DNA of 64,000 nt from Anaerococcus senegalensis JC48 (GTDB lineage Bacteria > Bacillota > Clostridia > Tissierellales > Peptoniphilaceae): assembly GCF_000321005.1 (NCBI RefSeq), contig NZ_HE578907.1, positions 241,708 through 305,707 of the forward strand, given 5' to 3'. Made by a program: the position numbers and the translations under genes. Below the pieces are notes generated by a model. The model was not told where the DNA came from, did no database searches, and saw only the letters and a list, made by a program, of their open reading frames with translations. Shown here piece by piece: positions 8,154-15,837 of the stretch. Position 1 is the first letter of the stretch. The number at the start of each line of letters is the position of its first letter.

Positions 8154-8330
8154 ATGGCTTATAGAATAGATGAAAATACATGTATATCATGTGGATCATG
8201 TGAAGGTGAATGTCCAGTTCAAGCAATTGAACAAGGAGACGCATCATATGTAATCGACGAAGATGCTTGCATCGATTGTGGATCATGTGCAGCTGTTTGC
8301 CCAGTAGAAGCAATCTCACCAGCAGAATAA
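8154..8330 (+). CDS. 2[4Fe-4S] clostridial-type ferredoxin
   Basis: A 58-residue electron carrier. It has two CxxCxxCxxxCP cluster motifs, CISCGSCEGECP (residues 10-21) and CIDCGSCAAVCP (39-50), the hallmark of the small clostridial ferredoxins. The chain is acidic and the two halves are near copies of each other. It should accept electrons from pyruvate:ferredoxin oxidoreductase (nifJ, 37111) and pass them to hydrogenase and other ferredoxin-dependent enzymes. It has a consensus promoter, a full ribosome site and its own terminator. Confidence 0.96.
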   Translation: MAYRIDENTCISCGSCEGECPVQAIEQGDASYVIDEDACIDCGSCAAVCPVEAISPAE

Positions 8331-8352
8331 AAAATATACATATAAAAACAAG

Positions 8353-8380
8353 GACCCAAGATTTTGGGTCTTTTATTTTT
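8353..8380 (+). terminator. Ferredoxin terminator
   Basis: A perfect 7-bp stem GACCCAA/TTGGGTC with a 4-nt loop is followed by TTTTATTTTT. Confidence 0.85.
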
Positions 8381-8423
8381 CTTAAATTTATATTAAATAT
8401 AGAAAATTTTTTATAAATTTTAA

Positions 8424-8456
8424 TTGACAAGATATATTTTTTTTGCTAATATATCT
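8424..8456 (+). promoter_or_regulatory. Promoter of uraA with flanking inverted repeat
   Basis: TTGACA (8424-8429) and TAATAT (8447-8452) are 17 nt apart, with TGC before the -10 (extended -10). A perfect 8-bp inverted repeat AGATATAT/ATATATCT (8430-8437 and 8449-8456) brackets the spacer and overlaps the -10, a possible operator. No PyrR-type attenuator hairpin is seen between promoter and gene. Confidence 0.6.
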
Positions 8457-8479
8457 CTTGATGTATAGGAGGAGGCATT

Positions 8480-9745
8480 ATGAAAAATTCTAAAAAAATA
8501 TATCATGTAGAAGATAAGTTACCATTTAAATTGTTGTTACCACTTTCAATCCAACATACATTTGCAATGTTTGGAGCAAGCGTATTAGTTCCTATTTTAT
8601 TTAAAATAAATCCAGGAATTGTACTTTTTATGAACGGTATAGGAACATTATTATTTATATTAATTACTAAAAAGAAAGCACCTGCTTATTTGGGATCATC
8701 ATTTGCATTTTTAGCACCAGGAACAGCTATTATTGCAAGTCAAGGATTTCAATATGCTCAAGGTGCTTTTATTGTGGTCGGACTTATAGGATGCTTACTG
8801 GCATTAATAATATATAAATTTGGCATAGAATGGATTGATGTGGTCTTACCACCTGCTGCAATGGGAGCAGTAGTAGCTTTGATAGGTTTTGAACTTGCTG
8901 GAAATACGGTTACAGGCGGATCAATCGGAGCAAATTTGATGACAGATTCTGCAAATTACAAAGATTTTATTGTATTTGCCATAACACTTTTTACTGCAAT
9001 TATTGGTTCAGTAGCATTTAAAGGATTCTTTTCAACAATACCAATTCTTATAGCTATAGTTGTTGGTTATATCAGTGCAATATTTTTTGACATGGTTAAT
9101 TTTACTCCAGTACTAGAAGCAAAATTATTTACCTTGCCAAATTTTTCGGTACCAAAATTTTCAGCAGAAGCTATACTTTCAATGCTTCCAGTAATACTAG
9201 TGATAACAAGTGAACATATTTCTCACCAAGTAGTAACAAGTAACATTATAGGAAGAAATTTATTAGAAGAACCAGGACTTCACAGATCAATATTTGCAGA
9301 TAATTTCTCATCTGCGCTATCAGGACTTATTGGAGGAGTTCCAACAACAACATATGGAGAAAATATAGGGGTAATGGCTATAACTGGAGTTTATTCAGTA
9401 CAAGTTATAGGAATGGCAGCAGTAATTTCAATAATCATGGCATTTTTTGGACCACTTGCAGCATTGATTCAAACAATTCCTGGAAATGTAATAGGCGGAG
9501 TTACATTTTTATTATATGGAATGATTGGAACAAGTGGAATAAGATTATTAGTTGATCAAAAAGTAGATTACTCAAAATCAATAAACCTAATCTTAACATC
9601 AGTAATATTTATAGCAGGCCTTTCAGGATTATCAGTAAAATTTGGATCAATCCAACTACAAGGAATGGTATTGGCATCAGTAGTAGCAGTATTACTATCA
9701 GCCTTTATGACCCTACTAAAAAAATTAAATTTAATAAATCAATAA
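8480..9745 (+). CDS. uraA: Uracil permease, NCS2 family
   Basis: A 421-residue nucleobase/cation symporter with about 12-14 membrane segments. PLSIQHTFAMFGASVLVP (about 22-39) and NPGIVLFMNGIGTLLF closely match the UraA/PyrP opening. The GGVPTTTYGENIGV segment carries the conserved Glu of the substrate motif and is typical of uracil rather than xanthine/urate members. It should import uracil for salvage. It is monocistronic between two terminators with a good promoter and AGGAGG site. Family is certain; uracil specificity rests on overall similarity. Confidence 0.92.
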   Translation: MKNSKKIYHVEDKLPFKLLLPLSIQHTFAMFGASVLVPILFKINPGIVLFMNGIGTLLFILITKKKAPAYLGSSFAFLAPGTAIIASQGFQYAQGAFIVVGLIGCLLALIIYKFGIEWIDVVLPPAAMGAVVALIGFELAGNTVTGGSIGANLMTDSANYKDFIVFAITLFTAIIGSVAFKGFFSTIPILIAIVVGYISAIFFDMVNFTPVLEAKLFTLPNFSVPKFSAEAILSMLPVILVITSEHISHQVVTSNIIGRNLLEEPGLHRSIFADNFSSALSGLIGGVPTTTYGENIGVMAITGVYSVQVIGMAAVISIIMAFFGPLAALIQTIPGNVIGGVTFLLYGMIGTSGIRLLVDQKVDYSKSINLILTSVIFIAGLSGLSVKFGSIQLQGMVLASVVAVLLSAFMTLLKKLNLINQ

Positions 9746-9776
9746 TTAAAACTACCAGCTTAGCTGGTAGTTTTAA
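9744..9776. terminator. Bidirectional terminator after uraA
   Basis: A long perfect stem AATTAAAACTACCAGC/GCTGGTAGTTTTAATT around a TTA-length loop, with A and T runs on either side. Confidence 0.85.
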
Positions 9777-9802
9777 TTCTATAAATGTTAATAAAGAACT
9801 GA

Positions 9803-9982
9803 AAAAAAGCTTTTGCTGACGAAGTAAGAGAATATTTATTGGATATAAAAATACCAAAAGGAAGTAAGGTTTTATATATAGGTGAGAATACTGATTATGG
9901 CGTTAATGAATATGAATTATTATTATCAAATAAAACTAAATATAGGATTTTAAAAATCAAGAATGATAAAATAATTTTGTAG
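9803..9982 (+). pseudogene. C-terminal remnant of a phage-type ADP-ribosyltransferase
   Basis: An open stretch without a start codon encodes about 59 residues, including KIPKGSKVLYIGENTDY and then NEYELLLSNKTKYRIL. This is the end of an ADP-ribosyltransferase exoenzyme fold: the beta strand after PKGS and the ExE motif (E-Y-E) before a conserved Leu-Leu. In Firmicutes phages and integrative elements such a domain commonly ends the minor capsid protein. Everything upstream is lost; the fragment begins about 30 nt after the uraA terminator. It has no promoter or start and is judged dead. Confidence 0.65.
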
Positions 9983-9990
9983 ATTATTTT

Positions 9991-10218
9991 ATGAGAAGAA
10001 AAATAAATGATATCATAAATAGTGCCTATAATGGTGATAAAATAACAAAAGAAGAGAAGAGTGAAATGTTTACTTACTTTAGACATATCCCTAATGCAAG
10101 AAAAACAGATGAAGAATTTGAGCTATATTGTAAAATGGCTGAAGATAAAGGTATTCCAAAGTCAGATAGAAAATCTGTTATAAGACCACTACAAGAAGGT
10201 AGAAAAACATTTAAATAA
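9991..10218 (+). CDS. Small phage-like protein of unknown function
   Basis: A 75-residue hydrophilic protein, rich in Lys, Glu and Arg, without membrane segments or a motif I recognise. It follows the ADP-ribosyltransferase remnant by 8 nt and overlaps the next ATG by one base (TAATG), so it belongs to the same remnant operon. There is no strong ribosome site before its ATG. Small genes in this position after a phage minor head protein are common, which suggests phage or integrative-element origin. It may no longer be expressed. Confidence 0.55.
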   Translation: MRRKINDIINSAYNGDKITKEEKSEMFTYFRHIPNARKTDEEFELYCKMAEDKGIPKSDRKSVIRPLQEGRKTFK

Positions 10219-10421
10219 TGAAACTTAAAAAATATTTTAATAAAAATGTAGAAATTACATTTAATGATAATGAGGTTTTAAAAGGTTACGTAGAAACTTA
10301 TACTCCTAGCTATGATTCTGACGGTAAGGAAGAAGAGATTGCAATATTAACTATTGAGAAAAAATTTCCATTAGTTGGGATAAGTGAGAGCGAAATTAAA
10401 AAAATAGAAATAATAGATTAA
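10218..10421 (+). CDS. Small Sm-like phage-associated protein
   Basis: A 67-residue protein. The pattern NVEITFNDNEVLKGYVETY followed by an EEEIAILTIE strand and a final IKKIEII strand looks like the five-strand LSm/Sm-like fold found in small proteins of phages and integrative elements (a segment that wraps an exposed turn around DxEVLxGxV). It starts on the stop codon of the 75-residue gene upstream. I infer RNA-binding-like fold only; no function is known. Confidence 0.5.
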   Translation: MKLKKYFNKNVEITFNDNEVLKGYVETYTPSYDSDGKEEEIAILTIEKKFPLVGISESEIKKIEIID

Positions 10422-10498
10422 GACCACTATCACTTGTTAGATATGCTTTTAAGTACAAAAATATGAAATAGCTATGAAGCAAATGTTAACAAAGGTAT

Positions 10499-10516
10499 AG
10501 GGCTTTTATAAGCCCT
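10499..10516 (+). other. Short GC-rich hairpin upstream of hicB
   Basis: A perfect 7-bp stem AGGGCTT/AAGCCCT with a TTAT loop lies 31 nt before the hicB start. It lacks a clear T run, so it is either a weak terminator of the genes upstream or an mRNA leader structure. Confidence 0.5.
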
Positions 10517-10546
10517 AAGTTCTCTATTTAAAGAAAGGGTGATAGA

Positions 10547-10939
10547 ATGGATAAAAATTATGTTACTTATGGTGCTATCCTCACAAAAGAAGAAGATGGT
10601 GGATATTCAATAGATATACCAGATATAGAAAATTGCTTTACATGTTCAGATACATTTGAGGAAGGTATAAGCATGGCACTAGAAGTTATAGGATTAGTTC
10701 TTTATGATTATAAAGATTATCCGAAAATGAATATTATTGACAAATCTAAATTAAAAGACAATCAAAAAGTAGTATATATAAATGTTTTTCTACCATATCA
10801 ATTTTCTTTAACAAAAGAAGTGTATAAAAATAAGATGTTAACTTTACCAACTTGGCTTGAAATATTAGCAAAACAAAAAAACATCAATTTTTTAAGAGTT
10901 TTACAAGAAGGGTTAAAGGAAGAATTAAATATAAAATAA
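10547..10939 (+). CDS. hicB: Orphan HicB-family antitoxin
   Basis: A 130-residue HicB-like protein. The N-terminal half has the partly degraded RNase-H-like HicB fold: YGAILTKEEDGGYSIDIPDI followed by NCFTCSDTFEEGISMALE (the D-x-xx-E-A helix). The C-terminal part (LTLPTWLEILAKQKNINFLRVLQEGLKEEL) is a DNA-binding tail typical of these antitoxins; I give it in shortened form as LTLPTWLEILA...VLQEGLKEEL. HicB normally neutralises and autoregulates the mRNA interferase HicA. No HicA, intact or broken, can be read within 500 bases on either side, so the partner is lost or lies elsewhere. AAAGGGTGAT precedes the ATG. It has its own terminator. Confidence 0.8.
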   Translation: MDKNYVTYGAILTKEEDGGYSIDIPDIENCFTCSDTFEEGISMALEVIGLVLYDYKDYPKMNIIDKSKLKDNQKVVYINVFLPYQFSLTKEVYKNKMLTLPTWLEILAKQKNINFLRVLQEGLKEELNIK

Positions 10940-10943
10940 TATT

Positions 10944-10970
10944 AGCGATTACATAAGTAGTCGCTTTTTT
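10944..10970 (+). terminator. Terminator after hicB
   Basis: Stem AGCGATT/AGTCGCT with one G-U pair, followed by six T. Confidence 0.7.
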
Positions 10971-10991
10971 AGTGGATAAAAAAGAGATATA

Positions 10992-11277
10992 ATGATAAAA
11001 CACGAAGAATTTTTAAGATTATGTAAAATAAGTTTTAGAATATGAAAATAAAAGAGTAGATATGATAGAAGAAATAGATACAGATGATATATTTGCTGTT
11101 TATACTAGTAAAACTTTGCAAAATAGCAAATATTTAATGAGTACGCCAATAAAAGGTGCTTATTACTATGAATTTACCTACAACAAATATAGGGGAGAAA
11201 TATATATGGTAATTATAAAAAGGTCGAAAATACATTTAGATGAGAGTGAAAAAAGAATAGTAGAATGCGTTAAATAA
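10992..11277 (+). pseudogene. Frameshifted DUF6275-like phage/ICE protein
   Basis: ATG at 10992 opens MIKHEEFLRLCK, then the frame closes. A second frame (conceptually VLEYENKRVDMIEE onward; it has an ATG at 11062) continues with DDIFAVYTSKTLQNSKYLM and GAYYYEFTYNKYRGEIYM. Together they resemble the DUF6275 proteins of streptococcal and clostridial phages and integrative elements, which share the (S/T)CKTLQN and YYE(V/I)T(Y/F)N motifs. A single-base indel near 11026-11031 (AAAATAAG) explains the break. Family assignment is from memory of the motif and is moderately sure; the frameshift follows directly from the two frames. Confidence 0.55.
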
Positions 11278-11383
11278 TTCAATTGAATTTAAGAGATGGG
11301 GGAATTAAGAATAAATAATTTATACATTTTTATAGAATTTAATTCATTTCAAACGTTGAAAATCCAATAAATGGGCAAAAAAA

Positions 11384-11459
11384 TGGAGCCACTTCCCAGG
11401 ATCGAACTGAGGACCTCATCCTTACCATGGATGCGCTCTACCTACTGAGCTAAAGTGGC
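11384..11459 (-). tRNA. tRNA-Thr (anticodon GGT)
   Basis: The minus strand folds as a 76-nt cloverleaf: acceptor GCCACTT/AAGTGGC, D arm GCTC/GAGC, anticodon stem CATCC/GGATG with loop ATGGTAA (anticodon GGT, reads ACC/ACU), T loop TTCGATC and an encoded CCA. The phage-like remnant lies on its 3' side, the side where tyrosine integrases insert. Confidence 0.95.
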
Positions 11460-11521
11460 ATATTCTTTAATATACTTCATTATAATATTTTTGCAAATTA
11501 TTTTTAATTATTCATAATAGA

Positions 11522-11581
11522 CGGTATAATACTAGTAATTGTAGTAAATTTATAAAATTTATGGTATAGTAATCTTATAAT
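11522..11581 (+). promoter_or_regulatory. Tandem promoters of tuf
   Basis: Three -10 candidates lie in tandem: CGG-TATAAT (11525-11530), TGG-TATAGT (11565-11570, extended -10) and TATAAT (11576-11581). The last is 10 nt before the AGGAGGA ribosome site. Multiple promoters fit the high demand for EF-Tu. Confidence 0.5.
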
Positions 11582-11596
11582 ATTTAGGAGGAAATA

Positions 11597-12793
11597 ATGA
11601 GTAAAGAAACATTTGAAAGAAGTAAACCACATATTAATATTGGTACAATCGGACACGTTGACCACGGTAAAACAACAACAACAGCAGCAATCACCCAAGC
11701 ATTAAACAAAAAATATGGAACAGGTGAATTCATAGACTACGATAAAATTGATAAGGCTCCAGAAGAAAGAGAAAGAGGAATCACAATCAATACATCAGTA
11801 GTAGAATATGAAACAGAAAACAGACACTACGCACACATCGATGCTCCAGGCCACGCTGACTACGTTAAAAACATGATCACAGGAGCAGCACAAATGGACG
11901 GAGCAATCTTAGTAGTATCAGCTGCAGACGGTCCAATGCCACAAACAAGAGAACACATCCTACTAGCAAGACAAGTAGGAGTACCAAAAATAGCAGTATT
12001 CCTAAACAAAGAAGACCAAGTAGACGATCCAGAACTAATCGAATTAGTAGAAATGGAAGTAAGAGATTTACTATCAGAATATGAATTTGATGGAGACAAT
12101 GCACCAGTAGTAGTAGGATCTGCATTAAAATCATTACAAGAAGGTGGAGAAGGCGAATGGTCAGACAAAATATTAGACCTAATGGAACAAGTAGACGAAT
12201 ACTTTGATATACCAGAAAGAGACAATGACCAACCATTCCTAATGCCAGTAGAAGACGTAATGACAATCTCAGGAAGAGGAACAGTAGCAACAGGAAGAGT
12301 AGAAAGAGGAACACTAAAACTTGGATCTACAGTTGAAATAGTTGGACTAACAGAAAAAACAAGAGAAGTAGTAGTAACAGGAATCGAAATGTTCCACAAA
12401 TCACTAGAAGTAACAGAATCAGGAGATAACTGTGCATTACTACTAAGAGGAGTACAAAGAAACGAAATCCAAAGAGGGCAAGTAATAGCAGAACCAGGTT
12501 CAGTACATCCACACACAGAATTTGAAGGACAAGTATACGTACTAACAAAAGAAGAAGGTGGACGTCATACACCATTCTTCTCAGGCTATAGACCACAATT
12601 CTTCTTCAGAACAACAGATGTAACAGGAGACATCCAATTAGAAGAAGGAACAGAAATGGTAATGCCAGGAGACAACGCAACATTCAAAATCAAATTACAA
12701 AAACCAATCGCTCTTGAAGAAGGATTAAGATTCGCAGTAAGAGAAGGTGGAAGAACAGTTGCTTCAGGAGTTGTTTCTAAAGTAATTCAATAA
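11597..12793 (+). CDS. tuf: Elongation factor Tu
   Basis: A 398-residue translational GTPase that delivers aminoacyl-tRNA to the ribosome. G1 is GHVDHGKT (19-26), G3 is DAPGHADY, and G4 is NKED, where most EF-Tu have NKCD; domains 2 and 3 follow ([23 protein letters not shown]). Codon use differs sharply from neighbours: more ATC, CTA, AAC and TAC, as expected for a top-expressed gene; this bias also opens long meaningless frames on the other strand. It stands alone, not in a str operon, with its own promoters and terminator. Confidence 0.98.
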   Translation: MSKETFERSKPHINIGTIGHVDHGKTTTTAAITQALNKKYGTGEFIDYDKIDKAPEERERGITINTSVVEYETENRHYAHIDAPGHADYVKNMITGAAQMDGAILVVSAADGPMPQTREHILLARQVGVPKIAVFLNKEDQVDDPELIELVEMEVRDLLSEYEFDGDNAPVVVGSALKSLQEGGEGEWSDKILDLMEQVDEYFDIPERDNDQPFLMPVEDVMTISGRGTVATGRVERGTLKLGSTVEIVGLTEKTREVVVTGIEMFHKSLEVTESGDNCALLLRGVQRNEIQRGQVIAEPGSVHPHTEFEGQVYVLTKEEGGRHTPFFSGYRPQFFFRTTDVTGDIQLEEGTEMVMPGDNATFKIKLQKPIALEEGLRFAVREGGRTVASGVVSKVIQ

Positions 12794-12801
12794 TAAAATA
12801 T

Positions 12802-12833
12802 AGAGCGGGTCTTTTAGGCTTGCTCTTTTTTTT
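12802..12833 (+). terminator. tuf terminator
   Basis: Stem AGAGCGGGTC/GGCTTGCTCT, including G-U pairs, followed by a run of T. Confidence 0.75.
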
Positions 12834-12856
12834 ATTTAATTGAGCTAGGAGTTTAC

Positions 12857-14128
12857 ATGAAAAATAAAAAGTTATGTATTTTGTTTATTATAATATATGC
12901 AATTACATTTACTTCTTGTTCTTTAAATAATAAGAAAGATACAAGCGAAAAGAGTTATTCTTCAAATGAAAATATCATAGGTGAAAAAAATAATAAAAAA
13001 GAAAAAAAACCTCTAGGTGAACCTTACACTGTTGGAGTTACTCCTGATGATTATAATATGGATTATGATACGTCTAGACTTAAATCTTTAAATGAAAAAA
13101 AATCTAAGTATTACCCAGAAGAAGGAGTAAAGGGAGTTTATCTTAATACTTATACAGCAGCTAATCCCAAAGCTTTTAAAAAGATTATGGATTTATTAGA
13201 TAATACCAAATTAAATACAGTTGTATTGGACGTCAAAGATGATTGGGGAAATATTACTTGCAAATTTGATACTGATAATAAAGACATTAAGTATGCAACA
13301 AGTGAAGTAATAGATGCTGAAGATTTTATAAATAAAATGCATGAAAAAGGGATTTATGTAATTGGTAGAATTACAACATTTAAAGATTCTGTAATCACTG
13401 AAAAACATCCAGACTGGGGATTTAAATTAGCTGATGGATCATTGTGGACTAATGGTCATGGTGAAGCTTTTATGAATCCATTTATGGATGAGGTTAGAAA
13501 TTATGATCTGCAAATTGCAGAACTTGCAGCCAATGCTGGTTTCGATGAAATTCAATTTGATTATATAAGGTTTGCTGAAGGTTTTGAAACATTTCATGAC
13601 AAATTAGATTATCCAAAAGGTAAATGGGAGAAAATAAAAATGAATGAAGGTGAAAAAAGGATTGATGCAATTACAAGTTTCGTGAAAGAGGCTAGGGAAA
13701 TGCTTCAAGCATATGATACACCTTGCGGAATTGATGTTTTTGGATATTCTATGCAAGTTGGAAGAGCTGAAGGAATTGGACAAGATTTTAAAGAAATGTC
13801 AAATCAAGCTGATGTTATGAGTTCAATGATTTACCCTTCTCACTGGGGTTTATATTCTTTTGATATAGAAAAACCAGATTTAGAACCTTATGAATTAGTA
13901 AAAAGATATTTAAAAGAAGAACAAGAAGTTTTTTCTGAAATTGAACACAAACCTCAATCTAGACCGTGGATTCAAGATTTTACAGCTTCTTGGATTGGGG
14001 AAGGTAATTATATGGAATATGATGCAAAAGCTGTAGAAGATCAAGTTAAAGCCATTTATGATTCTGGTCAAAAAGAATTTTTGTTATGGAATGCAAGTGG
14101 TGATTATACAACAGGTGTAGAATACTAA
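12857..14128 (+). CDS. Lipoprotein with a DUF4015 glycoside-hydrolase-like domain
   Basis: A 423-residue exported lipoprotein: a hydrophobic signal segment ends in the lipobox FTSC with lipidated C21, then a Lys/Asn/Ser-rich linker to about residue 90. Residues about 95-423 match the DUF4015 putative glycoside hydrolase family (TIM-barrel): GVYLNTYTAANPK, TVVLDVKDDWG, GIYVIGRITTFKD, and the FDEIQFDYIRFAEG strand, whose Asp and neighbours line the predicted active site. It is anchored outside the membrane and may act on wall or capsular polysaccharide; the substrate is unknown. It starts a two-gene unit with the membrane gene at 14142. Confidence 0.85.
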   Translation: MKNKKLCILFIIIYAITFTSCSLNNKKDTSEKSYSSNENIIGEKNNKKEKKPLGEPYTVGVTPDDYNMDYDTSRLKSLNEKKSKYYPEEGVKGVYLNTYTAANPKAFKKIMDLLDNTKLNTVVLDVKDDWGNITCKFDTDNKDIKYATSEVIDAEDFINKMHEKGIYVIGRITTFKDSVITEKHPDWGFKLADGSLWTNGHGEAFMNPFMDEVRNYDLQIAELAANAGFDEIQFDYIRFAEGFETFHDKLDYPKGKWEKIKMNEGEKRIDAITSFVKEAREMLQAYDTPCGIDVFGYSMQVGRAEGIGQDFKEMSNQADVMSSMIYPSHWGLYSFDIEKPDLEPYELVKRYLKEEQEVFSEIEHKPQSRPWIQDFTASWIGEGNYMEYDAKAVEDQVKAIYDSGQKEFLLWNASGDYTTGVEY

Positions 14129-14141
14129 TTAAGTAGGTTTT

Positions 14142-14771
14142 ATGGAAAAAAAATTAAAAGAAAAAATTGATGTAGGTATAAAAATAATAGAAATTATAAT
14201 TTGTATTAGTATTTTATTTTCTTTGATTTTATCTGTTCCAAATTTAGTGCGTTATGCATTGGCTATAATTAAAACAGCTGATTTAAAGCAAAATTATGAA
14301 TTATTAAATGAGTTTTTGAAACATGCTCTTTTAATTGTCGTTGGAATTGAGCTTATAGAAATGATACTTACAAAATCACATGAAGCTATACTTACATTGA
14401 TTTTGTTTGTAATTGCTAGGAAAATGCTTTTATACTCTGTAGATTTAATTGATATTCTTATAGGGTCAATATCAATAGGATTAATTTTTGCAATAATTAA
14501 ATTTGTTGTAAAAGATGATAAGTTGATGGCTAAAATTGACAACACTTATCCAGCCTCAGTACCAGTAAAAAAAATTAAAAATGAATATAAATTAGATATA
14601 CCTCAAGATATGTCAAATACTTTGGGTGGATTAGTTTATGATATTGCAAAAATTGAAGGGATTGAAGAAATAAAAGAAAATACAAGGCTTATTTATGGAC
14701 CTTATAAATTTAAAGTGATAAGTATGAAAGATGGTGTTATTCAAAGGATTAGAATTGAAGAAATGAAATAA
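14142..14771 (+). CDS. PsiE-like membrane protein with CorC/HlyC-type C-terminal domain
   Basis: A 209-residue protein. Residues about 9-127 contain four predicted membrane helices (for example IIEIIICISILFSLIL and ALLIVVGIELIEMIL) in a PsiE-like arrangement. Residues about 148-209 resemble the CorC/HlyC transporter-associated domain: MSNTLGGLVYDIAKIEG, then GPYKFKVISMKDGVIQRIRI. That domain is usually at the end of CNNM/CorC cation transporters after CBS domains, which are absent here. It lies 13 nt after the lipoprotein gene. Function unknown; possibly ion- or envelope-related. Confidence 0.65.
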   Translation: MEKKLKEKIDVGIKIIEIIICISILFSLILSVPNLVRYALAIIKTADLKQNYELLNEFLKHALLIVVGIELIEMILTKSHEAILTLILFVIARKMLLYSVDLIDILIGSISIGLIFAIIKFVVKDDKLMAKIDNTYPASVPVKKIKNEYKLDIPQDMSNTLGGLVYDIAKIEGIEEIKENTRLIYGPYKFKVISMKDGVIQRIRIEEMK

Positions 14772-14790
14772 GAATAATAAAGTAAAAAAA

Positions 14791-14827
14791 ATCATTAGCA
14801 GCGAAAGGCTTGCTAATGATTTTTTTA
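14791..14827. terminator. Bidirectional terminator
   Basis: A 10-bp stem ATCATTAGCA/TGCTAATGAT with A run on the left and T run on the right. It serves the membrane gene and the convergent AraC-family gene. Confidence 0.85.
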
Positions 14828-15670
14828 AATTCTGTGATTTTTTCTAAATTGTGAAGGAGTTATTCCAACTTTCTTTCTAAAAACTTGATTGAAATAGGAT
14901 TGTGAATTAAATCCTACAATTGAAGATATTTCTTCCATTGAATGATTTGTACTAATTAATAAATTTTTAGTGATTTCTATTCTTTTTAAAATCAAATATT
15001 CAATAGGAGTAACTCTATATGACTGTTTAAATTCTGAGATGAGGTGAAATTTATTCATATAAGCCATCTTGGATAGACTTTCTAGTTTAATATCTTCAGA
15101 ATAATTATTATCAATGAAATTTTTTATATAATCAATTTGTTTGTTTATTTTAATATCATTAGTTATCAAAAATTCATCTTTGTATTTTCTTAGTAATTTT
15201 ATAATAAATTCACTTGCCTTAGCATTTGCCATAGATTTGGCATAAATATCATTTGAATTAAATTCTTGATTAATCTCATTAAAACAATCAATAAAATATT
15301 TGTTGCTATTCTTAATCTTTTTATATATGTATTTATCTTCTTCAAGTTTTTCTTTATCATTAATATTTTTTATAAAAATACTATCAATTCTGAAAGAAAT
15401 ATAAAGTAAATTTTCATTTTCATTTGAATATATGCTATGACCTACATTTGAATTTATTATAAAGAAATCATTTTTGCTAGTATCTATAACCTTATCTTCA
15501 ATAGAAAATATCCCTTTTCCATCTAATATATAGTAAAATTCAGTGAAAGGATGGAAATGAATTCTAGAGTTGATTTTACTAGATGATGAATTTTTTTTCG
15601 AGTAAAGTACTTTAAGGTAGATACTTTGTATACTTGTGTTATCGTTTTCGTTTTTATCTAAAATATCCAT
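14825..15670 (-). CDS. AraC-family regulator with cupin sensor domain
   Basis: A 281-residue transcription factor. The N-terminal cupin (about 28-105) has the HFHPFTEFYYILDGKG pattern, here seen as IHFHPFTEFYYILDGKGIF, with metal/ligand-type histidines. Two C-terminal helix-turn-helix motifs (about 183-281) include LESLSKMAYMNKFHLISEFK and EEISSIVGFNSQSYFNQVFR with the PSQFRK ending typical of the family. It is divergent from the GlgB-like gene at 15838; a perfect palindrome lies in its own promoter. Such cupin-AraC proteins usually respond to sugars, so the neighbour is the obvious target. Confidence 0.92.
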   Translation of the reverse strand: MDILDKNENDNTSIQSIYLKVLYSKKNSSSSKINSRIHFHPFTEFYYILDGKGIFSIEDKVIDTSKNDFFIINSNVGHSIYSNENENLLYISFRIDSIFIKNINDKEKLEEDKYIYKKIKNSNKYFIDCFNEINQEFNSNDIYAKSMANAKASEFIIKLLRKYKDEFLITNDIKINKQIDYIKNFIDNNYSEDIKLESLSKMAYMNKFHLISEFKQSYRVTPIEYLILKRIEITKNLLISTNHSMEEISSIVGFNSQSYFNQVFRKKVGITPSQFRKNHRI

Positions 15671-15696
15671 AAATTATGTTCCTTTTTCTTTTTACA

Positions 15697-15713
15697 TGTA
15701 TAATCATTATACA
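15697..15713. promoter_or_regulatory. Palindromic operator candidate over the araC-type promoter
   Basis: TGTATAAT-C-ATTATACA is a perfect 8+1+8 palindrome. On the minus strand it contains the -10 of the AraC-family gene, so a bound regulator would block it. It may be an autoregulatory site. Confidence 0.45.
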
Positions 15714-15734
15714 GAAAAAAGCACTTTACTACAA
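15706..15734 (-). promoter_or_regulatory. Promoter of the AraC-family gene
   Basis: On the minus strand TTGTAG (15734-15729) and TATAAT (15711-15706) are 17 nt apart, and the -10 lies within the palindrome at 15697-15713. The start codon is at 15670. Confidence 0.65.
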
Positions 15735-15765
15735 GATAAATTTTTATTTTTGAATTCTTTTAATG

Positions 15766-15774
15766 TGTTATAAT
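15766..15774 (+). promoter_or_regulatory. Extended -10 promoter of the GlgB-like gene
   Basis: TGT-TATAAT is an extended -10 with no clear -35, as expected for a promoter helped by an activator such as the divergent AraC-family protein. The leader is about 57 nt. Confidence 0.5.
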
Positions 15775-15837
15775 GGTTTTAAGAAATAAATATTATCAAT
15801 AATTATTTAGAATTATTCAAAAATATAGAAAGGAAAT

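Noticed and set aside
10421-10546. Possible HicA toxin upstream of hicB
   Set aside because: No frame shows the HicA double-stranded-RNA-binding-like pattern with its catalytic His; only a short hairpin is present.
11860-12596. Several long open frames on the minus strand inside tuf
   Set aside because: They arise from the strong codon bias of tuf, give low-complexity Leu- or Ser-rich translations and lack ribosome sites.
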